DNA of 38,037 nt. It comes from DATAMF01 sp964472565 (GTDB lineage: Bacteria; Chloroflexota; Anaerolineae; Aggregatilineales; Aggregatilineaceae). Under the pieces are notes generated by a model. That model did no database searches. It was not told the DNA's origin and saw nothing but the letters and a program-made list of their open reading frames with translations. Position numbers and translations under genes: made by a program. The stretch lies in the NCBI GenBank assembly GCA_964472565.1, contig CAYYNB010000044.1:1-38037 (forward strand), written 5' to 3'. Positions within the stretch are counted from its first letter, which is position 1; each line of letters opens with the position of its first letter. Below, one piece after another: positions 23,727 through 30,677 of the stretch.

Positions 23727-24835
23727 TGAATACACGCTTTCAGTCCGATCCCGAACGCTGGCGGCTGGTTACGCGCGTGCTGGCGCTGATTTTCTGCGGG
23801 GCGCTGCTGCTGATCGGCCTGGTGATTACCTTGCAGCGCGGCAGCGTCGATATTCCCACCGATCAGGTGATCAAAGGGCTGCAAAGCCGATCCGAGGTGG
23901 AAGAATTCAAGGAGATGCCCAACGGCACCACCGTCAGCAAAGTGCCCGTGTGGTGGACCATCGTCCACGAACAGCGGTTGGCGCGGGCGTTGGTTGGCGC
24001 GCTGGTCGGCATGAATCTCGCGGTGGCGGGCACCATGTTACAGGGTGCGCTGCGTTCCCCGCTGGCCGACCCGTATATTTTAGGGGTATCAGCGGGCGGG
24101 GGTTTAGCCGCCGCCTATGTGCTGCTCGAAGTCGAAGGCGGATCGGGCAACGCCTCGCACACCGCCGCCATTGCCGCCTTTATCGGCTCCCTCATCGGCG
24201 CGCTGATTGTCTATGCGGTGGCCTGGGACGGCACCGGCATCACGACGACGCGGCTGGTGCTGGCCGGAGTCGCGCTGACCGCCATGTTCGGCGCGTTCAC
24301 CACCACCATTGTGGTGATGAATGTCGAGGTCGGCGGGCAGATCGTCTTCCTATGGCTGGTCGGCGGCCTGTACACTGCCGATTGGACCGAGTATTATCTC
24401 ATCGCGCCCTATACCCTCATTGGGCTGTTTGCGGCGCTGCTGCTGGCGCGGCGGGCGAATGTGCTCGCGCTGGGCGATGAAGTCGCGCAGGGCCTGGGGC
24501 TGAACGTCGCCTGGACGCGCTTTCTGATGAGCGCCTGCGCCGCTCTGCTCGCCGGGAGTTCGGTGTCTGTGGCCGGATTAGTCGGATTCGTCGGGCTGCT
24601 GGTGCCGTTCATCGCGCGGCGGCTGGTCGGTTCCGATTTCCGCTACCTGATTCCCACCAGCGGCATTCTCGGCGCGGCGCTGATGGTCTGGGCGGATACC
24701 GCGGCGCGTGTGTATTTCCCGCGCTGGCTGATCGACCAGCAGACCAACCAGCAGTTCCCGGTGGGCATCATCACCGCCGTGATCGGTGGTCCCTTGTTTA
24801 TGTGGTTAGTGCGTGCGAGGCGATCCCAGTGGTAA
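23726..24835 (+). CDS. FecCD-type ABC importer permease
   Basis: A 369-residue polytopic membrane protein of the BtuC/FecCD family that forms the importer channel as a dimer. Signatures are LARALVGALVGMNLAVAGT, the GVSAGGGLAA turn, GLVGFVGLLVPFIARRLVG and the C-terminal PVGIITAVIGGPLFMWL. The start ATG shares one base with the upstream stop, and its own TAA shares one base with the ATPase ATG, so the three genes are translationally coupled. A segment near residues 45-75 is longer than in most relatives and predicted to be outside the membrane. Confidence 0.94.
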   Translation: MNTRFQSDPERWRLVTRVLALIFCGALLLIGLVITLQRGSVDIPTDQVIKGLQSRSEVEEFKEMPNGTTVSKVPVWWTIVHEQRLARALVGALVGMNLAVAGTMLQGALRSPLADPYILGVSAGGGLAAAYVLLEVEGGSGNASHTAAIAAFIGSLIGALIVYAVAWDGTGITTTRLVLAGVALTAMFGAFTTTIVVMNVEVGGQIVFLWLVGGLYTADWTEYYLIAPYTLIGLFAALLLARRANVLALGDEVAQGLGLNVAWTRFLMSACAALLAGSSVSVAGLVGFVGLLVPFIARRLVGSDFRYLIPTSGILGAALMVWADTAARVYFPRWLIDQQTNQQFPVGIITAVIGGPLFMWLVRARRSQW

Positions 24836-25641
24836 TGTCAATTTTAGCTACGGAAAAACTCAGCCTGGGCTACCGGCGCAGCGCCCCGGTAGTGCGCGAT
24901 CTGGCGTTCAGTGTCGCGCCGGGCGAAATTGTGACGCTGGTCGGCCCCAATGGATCGGGCAAAAGCACGATTCTGCGCGCCCTCGCCCGGCTGATGCGCC
25001 CGATGCACGGTGTGGTCTATCTGAATGACCGCGCCCTGCACCGCCTGTCTACCCGCAAAATCGCCCAACAGTTGGCGATTCTGCCCCAGAATCCCACTGC
25101 CCCGGACGATCTGACCGTGCATGATCTGGTCGTACGCGGGCGCTTTGCGCGCCAGTCGTGGTGGCGCGGCTCCAGCAAGCAGGATCGCAGCGCGGTAGAC
25201 TGGGCGCTGGATGTGACCGGGTTGAACGACTTCAAAGAGCGGCGGCTGAGTGCGTTGTCCGGCGGCGAACGTCAGCGGGCCTGGATCGCGCTGGCGCTGG
25301 CCCAGGAGCCGCGCGTGCTGCTGCTCGACGAGCCGACAACCTTTCTGGACATCAGTCACCAGTTGGATGTGATGGAACTGCTGCGCACCCTGAACGCGGC
25401 CAACAACCTGACGATTGTCATGGTGCTGCACGATCTCAACCAGGCGGCGCGTTTCAGCCACCGCATGGTGGTGCTTAATCAGGGGACGATCTATGCCGAA
25501 GGTGCGCCCGCCGACGTGATCACGGAAACCATGCTGCGCGAAGTCTTCCATGTTGAGGGATCGGTAGGCATCGACCCCCACACCCACACGCCGATCTTCA
25601 CACCGCTGCAATCGGTGCGCAACGGAAAGGGCCATTCATAA
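24835..25641 (+). CDS. FecE-type ABC importer ATPase
   Basis: A 268-residue nucleotide-binding subunit driving the upstream permease. Walker A is GPNGSGKST, the signature motif LSGGERQRAWIA, Walker B VLLLDEPT, and the H loop VLHDLN. The ATG at 24835 overlaps the permease stop (TAATG); the longer frame from 24802 is inside the permease gene and is rejected. This completes a binding protein-permease-ATPase operon for an iron chelate, heme or cobalamin. Confidence 0.95.
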   Translation: MSILATEKLSLGYRRSAPVVRDLAFSVAPGEIVTLVGPNGSGKSTILRALARLMRPMHGVVYLNDRALHRLSTRKIAQQLAILPQNPTAPDDLTVHDLVVRGRFARQSWWRGSSKQDRSAVDWALDVTGLNDFKERRLSALSGGERQRAWIALALAQEPRVLLLDEPTTFLDISHQLDVMELLRTLNAANNLTIVMVLHDLNQAARFSHRMVVLNQGTIYAEGAPADVITETMLREVFHVEGSVGIDPHTHTPIFTPLQSVRNGKGHS

Positions 25642-25648
25642 ATGGCCC
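25629..25648. terminator. Hairpin over converging stop codons
   Basis: GGGCCATT (25629-25636), loop CATA, AATGGCCC (25641-25648). It overlaps the ATPase stop and lies three bases from the converging small-protein stop. It could serve both directions; no U tract is present. Confidence 0.6.
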
Positions 25649-25650
25649 GC

Positions 25651-25833
25651 CTACTTGCGAACCCTTTCAAACACCCACAGAATCCCCACCAGAACCAGCG
25701 CAAAAAACATGATTCGGAACAGGAAGGCGAGGACGCTGAAGACCACCTGAACCAGCGCGAAAGCCACGATGATCACCACGATCAGCGTGAGAAACTGCGC
25801 GAGCGGCGGCATCCGGCGGAATTGTTCCATCAT
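25651..25833 (-). CDS. Small membrane protein, two helices
   Basis: A 60-residue protein, MMEQFRRMPPLAQ followed by two adjacent hydrophobic segments (about 13-35 and 36-55) and a basic end FERVRK. The ATG pair at 25833/25830 follows GGGAGAGACAAACG; the open frame to 25878 has no ribosome site. It is last in a run of four small membrane protein genes but is only loosely similar to the other three. I do not recognise the family. Confidence 0.62.
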   Translation of the reverse strand: MMEQFRRMPPLAQFLTLIVVIIVAFALVQVVFSVLAFLFRIMFFALVLVGILWVFERVRK

Positions 25834-25855
25834 CGTTTGTCTCTCCCAATGAACG

Positions 25856-25876
25856 GTGGGGGACAGCATCCCCCAC
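25856..25876. terminator. Intercistronic GC hairpin
   Basis: GTGGGGGA (25856-25863), loop CAGCA, TCCCCCAC (25869-25876). It lies between the third and fourth small membrane protein genes and could terminate or partly attenuate transcription into the last one. No U tract follows. Confidence 0.5.
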
Positions 25877-25878
25877 AC

Positions 25879-26070
25879 CTAAATCGTGCGCTTGGCTTTT
25901 TCGGGGTGAGTCAGCGAGCGGTACAGATACAGCCCGCCCATCACCAACAGTCCAATGATAACCACTGGCAGCAGCGCCGCCAGAATTGCCAGCCCAATGC
26001 TCAGCGCGATAAGCGCCAGCCCCAAAAAGACCACCAGCTTGATCATGTTTCCAATGGTAGGCAGTTCCAT
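25879..26070 (-). CDS. Small membrane protein, NMIKL family, copy 3
   Basis: A 63-residue protein: MELPTIGNMIKLVVFLGLAL, continuous hydrophobic stretch (about 9-50) with a Pro at the second half (LLPVVIIGLLVMGG), then LYLYRSLTHPEKAKRTI. Its core pattern LPxxxNMIKL...GGxYLxR..xxxEKAKRT is shared with the genes at 26086-26292 and 26489-26683. GAAGGA precedes the ATG. It starts 15 bases after its upstream neighbour ends, so it is in the same operon. Function is unknown. Confidence 0.72.
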   Translation of the reverse strand: MELPTIGNMIKLVVFLGLALIALSIGLAILAALLPVVIIGLLVMGGLYLYRSLTHPEKAKRTI

Positions 26071-26085
26071 ACTTGCTATCCTTCG

Positions 26086-26292
26086 TTATAAGGTCCGCTT
26101 GGCTTTTTCGGATGACGACAGCGACCTGAACAAGTAGATTCCACCCAGGATGAGCAGCCCAACGATCAGCACCGGTATCAGCAGTTTCGCGATGGCAATG
26201 ACCAGCGATAGGGCGATCAATCCCAGCAGCAGAACAATGATGAGTTTGATCATGTTCTTGACGGATGGTAGTTTGTTAAGCGCCTCGTTCAT
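26086..26292 (-). CDS. Small membrane protein, NMIKL family, copy 2
   Basis: A 68-residue protein: MNEALNKLPSVKNMIKLIIV, one long or two tightly packed hydrophobic helices with a central Pro (LLIPVLIVGLLILGG), ending YLFRSLSSSEKAKRTL. The C-terminus is nearly the same as in copy 3 (EKAKRTI), and the N-terminus nearly the same as in copy 1 (LNKLPSVGNMIKL), which supports tandem duplication. The ATG at 26292 is preceded by AGGGAG; the longer frame to 26373 is not supported. Confidence 0.75.
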   Translation of the reverse strand: MNEALNKLPSVKNMIKLIIVLLLGLIALSLVIAIAKLLIPVLIVGLLILGGIYLFRSLSSSEKAKRTL

Positions 26293-26420
26293 GGTGAACT
26301 CCCTGATTCTCTCTGCGTTTGTTTTGTTACCTATCATTACGAACAGGTCGGCGCGGAGTTGCACAAAACCCAAAACACACCCTGGATGTTTTTTTTATCT
26401 ATTCCTGCACCCCTGCGCCT

Positions 26421-26464
26421 AAAAAAACAAATGGCCCTCGCATCGCTGAAGGATGGGAGGGCCA
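26421..26464 (-). terminator. Intrinsic terminator after copy 1
   Basis: On the - strand TGGCCCTCCCATC, a 7-base loop and GATGCGAGGGCCA (26464-26432, one mismatch) are followed by TTTGTTTTTTT. It would end the transcript of the gene at 26489-26683 and so separate it from the downstream copies, which then need their own promoter in 26293-26420. Confidence 0.78.
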
Positions 26465-26488
26465 GCATGCCTTAGGGCTGCTGTCATC

Positions 26489-26683
26489 TTAGGCGCGGTG
26501 GGGGTCCGACACCTGGCGGTAAAGATATAAACCGCCCAAAACCAACAGCGCGACAATCACCAGCGGAACCAGCATCTTCACGATTGCCATCACCAGTCCG
26601 ATTGCCATCATACCCAACAGCAGGATAACGATCAGCTTGATCATATTGCCGACGGAAGGTAGTTTATTGAGCGAGTCGTTCAT
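26489..26683 (-). CDS. Small membrane protein, NMIKL family, copy 1
   Basis: A 64-residue protein: MNDSLNKLPSVGNMIKLIVI, a long hydrophobic stretch with a central Pro (MLVPLVIVALLVLGG) and YLYRQVSDPHRA at the end. AGGAG lies eight bases before the ATG. It belongs with the two downstream copies but ends in DPHRA where they have EKAKRT. A good terminator follows its stop, so it may be transcribed independently. No known function. Confidence 0.75.
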   Translation of the reverse strand: MNDSLNKLPSVGNMIKLIVILLLGMMAIGLVMAIVKMLVPLVIVALLVLGGLYLYRQVSDPHRA

Positions 26684-26773
26684 TTCAATCTCCTGTGGTT
26701 GCGCACATCGTTTTGATACACTACATTACGGGTTTGTTCCACAGAAGTTGCGCCAACCGGATTTTTTTACAAA

Positions 26774-27367
26774 ATGGTTACATTCCATTTATTTTCCGCC
26801 CAATCCTATACAGCCGCCGCCCTGCCCCATACCGCCCTCTCGCTTGTACAGACTCTGTTTGAGCGTTGCGCGGATTATTTTGAGGTAGTCGAAGGCGGCC
26901 CGCCGGGTCCACATGCGGCGGAGGAAGTATTTACAGATGTCGCACCGGGCAAAACCTTAGATGATAAACTGCTGTTGGGCCTGTGGGATGGCCCGCAGTT
27001 GATCGGCGTGTTGGACGTGATGCGCGATTATCCCGACGCGAACACCTGGTTCATCGGCCTGCTGCTGCTCGATCCCGCCTATCGCGGGCACGGCGCGGGC
27101 GCGTTGATCATCGAAGCTTTGGTCGCGTGGGCCGCACAACAGGGCGTGCAGGCGCTGGGGTTGGGCGTCGTCGCGCAGAATACCGGGGCGCTCCGGTTCT
27201 GGTCGCGGATGGGCTTCGAGGTCGTCCGCGTGACCGAACCTCGCACCTTTGGCACAAAAGAGCAAACCGTCACAGTGATGAGGAGAAACTTATTATGCTG
27301 GACCTCATTTTCAAGCGCCGCAGCATCCGCCGCTACACCGATCAACCCGTCGAGCGCGAAACGCTGA
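26774..27367 (+). CDS. GNAT-family N-acetyltransferase
   Basis: A 197-residue GNAT enzyme that moves an acetyl group from acetyl-CoA to an unknown amine. The acetyl-CoA loop is YRGHGAGALI (motif A), preceded by WFIGLLLLDPA, and followed by motif B NTGALRFWSRMGFEVV. The domain would naturally end at VMRRNL near 27295; instead the frame continues 24 further codons rich in Ser/Ala, overlapping the nitroreductase gene by 73 bases. The tail is probably non-functional, caused by loss of a stop. The ribosome site before 26774 is weak. Gene order suggests co-transcription with the nitroreductase. Confidence 0.85.
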   Translation: MVTFHLFSAQSYTAAALPHTALSLVQTLFERCADYFEVVEGGPPGPHAAEEVFTDVAPGKTLDDKLLLGLWDGPQLIGVLDVMRDYPDANTWFIGLLLLDPAYRGHGAGALIIEALVAWAAQQGVQALGLGVVAQNTGALRFWSRMGFEVVRVTEPRTFGTKEQTVTVMRRNLLCWTSFSSAAASAATPINPSSAKR

Positions 27368-27852
27368 TCCAACTGCTCCAGGCGGCGATGGCGGCTCCCT
27401 CGGCCTGCAACAGCCAGCCCTGGGAATTTATCGTTGTGACCGACCCCGCCCGCCTGGAACAGCTTCGCGGCAAACTGCTGAATGGCCGCTACAACGCCCC
27501 CGCCGCGATCATCGTCTGCGGCAATGTGCAGGCCGCGCATGTGCCCTCCGAAGCCGAACGTTTTTGGGTCCAGGACTGTTCAGCGGCGATGGAAAATATG
27601 CTGCTCGCCGCCACCGGACTCGGCCTCGGTTCGGTCTGGATCGGCATTTACCCGATGCCGAGCCTGATCCGCCCCGTGCGCGAGATTCTCAATCTGCCGG
27701 ACCACGTCACGCCGCTGGGCATGGCCTATATCGGGTATCCCGCCGAAGAGAAGAAGCCGCGCACCCAGTACGACGAGCACCGCGTCTATTGGGAAGAATA
27801 TGAGCCGCGCAAGCGCCGCGCCAAAATCAAAAATCCAAGACTGCTGGAATAG
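27295..27852 (+). CDS. Nitroreductase-family flavoprotein
   Basis: A 185-residue FMN-dependent oxidoreductase. FMN-contact motifs are KRRSIRRYTDQPV at the start, AAMAAPSACNSQPWEFIVV, and GLGLGSVWIGIYP near residue 105-120. The C-terminal extension is basic (EPRKRRAKIKNPRL). GAGGAG lies nine bases before the ATG at 27295, so its start is well supported even though it sits inside the 3' end of the GNAT gene. The substrate is unknown. Confidence 0.93.
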   Translation: MLDLIFKRRSIRRYTDQPVERETLIQLLQAAMAAPSACNSQPWEFIVVTDPARLEQLRGKLLNGRYNAPAAIIVCGNVQAAHVPSEAERFWVQDCSAAMENMLLAATGLGLGSVWIGIYPMPSLIRPVREILNLPDHVTPLGMAYIGYPAEEKKPRTQYDEHRVYWEEYEPRKRRAKIKNPRLLE

Positions 27853-27877
27853 TGGTCAGAACTTCACCACCTCACAC

Positions 27878-27905
27878 TTGACACCCAACCGGATTGGATT
27901 ATAAT
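27878..27905 (+). promoter_or_regulatory. Promoter of the tetR-ABC operon
   Basis: TTGACA (27878-27883), 16-base spacer, TATAAT (27900-27905): both hexamers are perfect consensus. The operator pair begins six bases downstream, so a bound repressor would block it. Confidence 0.85.
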
Positions 27906-27910
27906 GATTC

Positions 27911-27966
27911 ATGAACGAACGTTCATTTGTTTTTTTTGTGTAAAAAATGAACAATCGTTCGTTCAT
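27911..27966. promoter_or_regulatory. Paired TetR operators
   Basis: Site 1 ATGAACGAACGTTCAT (27911-27926) has TGAACG/CGTTCA arms around AA. Site 2 (27947-27966) read on the - strand is ATGAACGAACGATTGTTCAT, sharing the ATGAACGAACG half. They lie just after the -10 box and before the tetR start, as expected for autoregulation. Confidence 0.8.
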
Positions 27967-27984
27967 ATTCAGGAGGGATGATCT

Positions 27985-28593
27985 ATGCCAGAGACCCTAA
28001 CCAAGGGCGATCAAACCCGCGCCGAGATTATGACAGCGGCCCAAAAACTCTTTCTGTCGAAAGGGTACAACGGTACCAGCATGCGTGACATCGCGCGCAC
28101 CGCCGGGAACCGCGCCGTAGCGGGCATTTACAATCACTTTCCCAACAAGGAGGCCATCTTTCGTGCCCTGATCGAAGAGCAAAGTCCCTATCCGCAGTTG
28201 CTCGATCAACTTCAGGCGATTGCCGACACGACCACGACAGCCCCGGAATACTTAGCGCAGGCGATGCAGTTGGCGATGACGGTACTGCCGCAGCACTACG
28301 ACTTTTTGCAGCTCGCGCAGATCGACGCGCGTGAATTTCAGGGGCGAACGGTTACGCATGTCCTGCAAGACATCGCCTTCCCGCGTTTGCTCGCCATCGT
28401 CCAACAGGTGCAAACGCGGGAGGGTTTAAAGGAGGCCAATCCCATCATCTGGCTGCGCATCTTCGCGTCGCTGCTGCTGGGTTACGTCATCACGGATCGC
28501 CTCGCCCCCCAGCTTATTTTCGGTGCAGTTCCGCGTGAAGAATGGCCGCAACATTTTGTCCATGTGCTGCTGTATGGCATTGCTGAAGAGTAA
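27985..28593 (+). CDS. TetR-family repressor
   Basis: A 202-residue TetR/AcrR regulator. The N-terminal helix-turn-helix is clear: AEIMTAAQKLFLSKGYNGTS, MRDIARTAGNRAVAGIYNHF, PNKEAIF. The C-terminal ligand domain (about 70-200) is variable, as is normal. AGGAGGGATGATCT precedes the ATG. It is first in an operon with an ABC exporter (12 bases to the next gene) and lies under the paired palindromes, so I infer it represses itself and the exporter until an unknown compound binds. Confidence 0.94.
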   Translation: MPETLTKGDQTRAEIMTAAQKLFLSKGYNGTSMRDIARTAGNRAVAGIYNHFPNKEAIFRALIEEQSPYPQLLDQLQAIADTTTTAPEYLAQAMQLAMTVLPQHYDFLQLAQIDAREFQGRTVTHVLQDIAFPRLLAIVQQVQTREGLKEANPIIWLRIFASLLLGYVITDRLAPQLIFGAVPREEWPQHFVHVLLYGIAEE

Positions 28594-28605
28594 AGGATCA
28601 AACCC

Positions 28606-29340
28606 ATGTATGCCATCGACGTAAACAACGTCCACAAACGTTTCAAAAATGGTGTCTATGCCTTGCGCGGCCTCACTTTGCAGGCGCAAAAAGGCGAAAT
28701 CTACGGCTTGCTCGGCCCCAACGGTGCGGGCAAAAGCACCTTGATCCGCGTGATCATGGGCCTGCACAAACCCGATCAAGGCACTGTGACCGTGCTCGAT
28801 CAGGCCATGCCCGACAAACAGGTTCTGTCCCGCGTCGGGTATATGACCCAGGCGTCCGCGCTCTACAACGATCTGACCATCGTCCAGAATGTCGCTTTTT
28901 TCGCCGGGTTGATGGGCTGCACCGATCAGGCCGCGATTGATGAGGCCATCGAATTTGTCGATCTCACGGATCGCCGTAACAGCCGCATTTCCACGCTGTC
29001 CGGCGGCATGCGCCAGCGTGTCTCGCTGGCCTCGGTTCTGGTCCACAAACCGGACCTGATTTTGCTGGACGAGCCAACGGTAGGTGTCGATCCCCAGCTC
29101 CGTTTCCAGTTCTGGGATCACTTCCGTGAAATGACGCAGCGCGGCGTGACGCTGTTCGTATCGAGCCATGTCATGGACGAAGCCGAACGCTGTGATCGTC
29201 TGGGGTTCGTCCGCAGCGGCCAGTTGATCGCGGAAGGTACCGCGCAGTCGCTCCGTGAACGCGCCGGAGAAGATGACCTGGAACGCGCGTTTTTGACCTT
29301 TGCCGAACAGAAGGAAGTCACCAACCACCATGAACACTAA
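28606..29340 (+). CDS. ABC exporter ATPase (DrrA-like)
   Basis: A 244-residue ATPase of the ABC-2 exporter class. Walker A GPNGAGKST, signature LSGGMRQRVSLA, Walker B LILLDEPTVGVDP, and switch SSHVMDEAERCD are all present. The C-terminus ends in NHHEH and overlaps the permease start by 11 bases. Together with the permease it likely exports a drug or lipid-like compound. Confidence 0.95.
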   Translation: MYAIDVNNVHKRFKNGVYALRGLTLQAQKGEIYGLLGPNGAGKSTLIRVIMGLHKPDQGTVTVLDQAMPDKQVLSRVGYMTQASALYNDLTIVQNVAFFAGLMGCTDQAAIDEAIEFVDLTDRRNSRISTLSGGMRQRVSLASVLVHKPDLILLDEPTVGVDPQLRFQFWDHFREMTQRGVTLFVSSHVMDEAERCDRLGFVRSGQLIAEGTAQSLRERAGEDDLERAFLTFAEQKEVTNHHEH

Positions 29341-30463
29341 ACGATATTTCATCCTGGCGCGGCGCGTCATCCAGCAGATGTTAGCAGACCGCCGTACCCT
29401 GGCGCTGATGTTTGTCATCCCGGTGATTCTGCTGACGTTTTTGGGTGTCCTGATCCGCAACGAAAACGGCGGGCTGGAAATCGGCATCGTGGACCACACA
29501 ACGCTGGCTGTCGGCGGTGAAACCCCCGGCACACGCCTCAAAACCGTGCTCAAGGATTTTGGTGATTTTAAGGTTGTTTCCGTCACCGCTGACGAAGCCC
29601 AGGACAAACTCGAAGCGGGCGATCTGGACGCAGCGGTTACAGTCTCGATGCAAATGGGCGACGACGGGGCCAATCTGATCCTGGACATCGCCTATGAAGG
29701 CTCCAACCCGATGATCGCGGATCGCCTGGACACCATTTTCGAGCGCGCCTCCTTGCAGGCGGTCAACGGGCTGATGAACTCCGCCGCGACCACCACCGCC
29801 GCCAGCGCCGTAAAAGTCAATCTGGATGTCAATTCGGCCTATCTGCACGGCGGCTCGGAATACGACACCCTCGATTACATGGCCCCGGCATTGATCGGTT
29901 TTTTCGTGTTTTTCTTCCTCTTCCTGCTGACCTGTATCGCCTTCCTGCGCGAGCGCGTCGCCGGGACGCTCGAACGCTTACAAGCCACCCCGATCCGCCC
30001 GGTGGAAGTGATCGTCGGTTATATGGGCGGCTTCCTGGTTTTTGGCCTGCTGCAAGGGGTGCTGGTGCTGCTCTTTACCGTCTTCGTGCTCAACATTCAC
30101 TACGCGGGCAACCTGCTCAACATCTTCGTGGTGGAATTTCTGCTGGTGATGGTATCCGTCAACCTCGGCATTTTCCTCAGCACCTTCGCCCAGAACGAAT
30201 TCCAGGTGTTGCAGTTCATCCCCCTGGTGGTGGTGACACAGGGCTTGCTCGGCGGCGTGATCTGGGAAATCAAAGACCTGCCGGGCTGGTTACAGCCGCT
30301 CTCCTACCTCATGCCCCTCACCTATGCGACGGATGCCCTGCGGAACGTGATGATCAAAGGCGAGTCGCTGTGGGATGTCGCCGGTCAGGTTGCCATCCTC
30401 TTTGGGTTCGCCCTGCTGGTGATCGTCCTTTCCGCCCGCACCGCAGGCCGCGCCAAGATCTGA
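29330..30463 (+). CDS. ABC-2 exporter permease
   Basis: A 377-residue permease. One N-terminal helix (LALMFVIPVILLTFLGVLI) is followed by a long outside domain (about 40-190) and a C-terminal block of about five helices beginning DYMAPALIGFFVFFFLF, with the coupling stretch FLRERVAGTLERLQATPIRP. This is the DrrB/YhfH-type ABC-2 layout. The start at 29330 overlaps the ATPase stop by 11 bases; the longer frame from 29300 is unsupported. Confidence 0.92.
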   Translation: MNTKRYFILARRVIQQMLADRRTLALMFVIPVILLTFLGVLIRNENGGLEIGIVDHTTLAVGGETPGTRLKTVLKDFGDFKVVSVTADEAQDKLEAGDLDAAVTVSMQMGDDGANLILDIAYEGSNPMIADRLDTIFERASLQAVNGLMNSAATTTAASAVKVNLDVNSAYLHGGSEYDTLDYMAPALIGFFVFFFLFLLTCIAFLRERVAGTLERLQATPIRPVEVIVGYMGGFLVFGLLQGVLVLLFTVFVLNIHYAGNLLNIFVVEFLLVMVSVNLGIFLSTFAQNEFQVLQFIPLVVVTQGLLGGVIWEIKDLPGWLQPLSYLMPLTYATDALRNVMIKGESLWDVAGQVAILFGFALLVIVLSARTAGRAKI

Positions 30464-30505
30464 TCCCCTAGTTTTTGGGGGACTTTATCACCTGTAAATG
30501 ATCTT

Positions 30506-30546
30506 AAAATGAGTAAATACTCAAAAAATGAGCATTTACTCATTTT
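30506..30546. promoter_or_regulatory. Twin palindromes after the exporter operon
   Basis: AAAATGAGTAAAT (30506-30518) and ATTTACTCATTTT (30534-30546) are perfect 13-base arms. Each half is also a small palindrome: TGAGTA-AA-TACTCA at 30510-30523 and TGAG...CTCA at 30529-30542. The layout resembles the TetR operator pair but with different sequence. It may be a terminator (TTTTTATTAG follows) or operators of another regulator. Confidence 0.6.
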
Positions 30547-30677
30547 TATTAGATGGCCGCTCATGCCGGATGCGACTTAATTGTAGCTCCTGCGTACAGA
30601 TATGGAGTGAGCCATTTTCGTTAATAGTTGGCGGGATTTTCCCCCCGCCCCTAGCGCAGCACTGATGGAGGGTGAAC

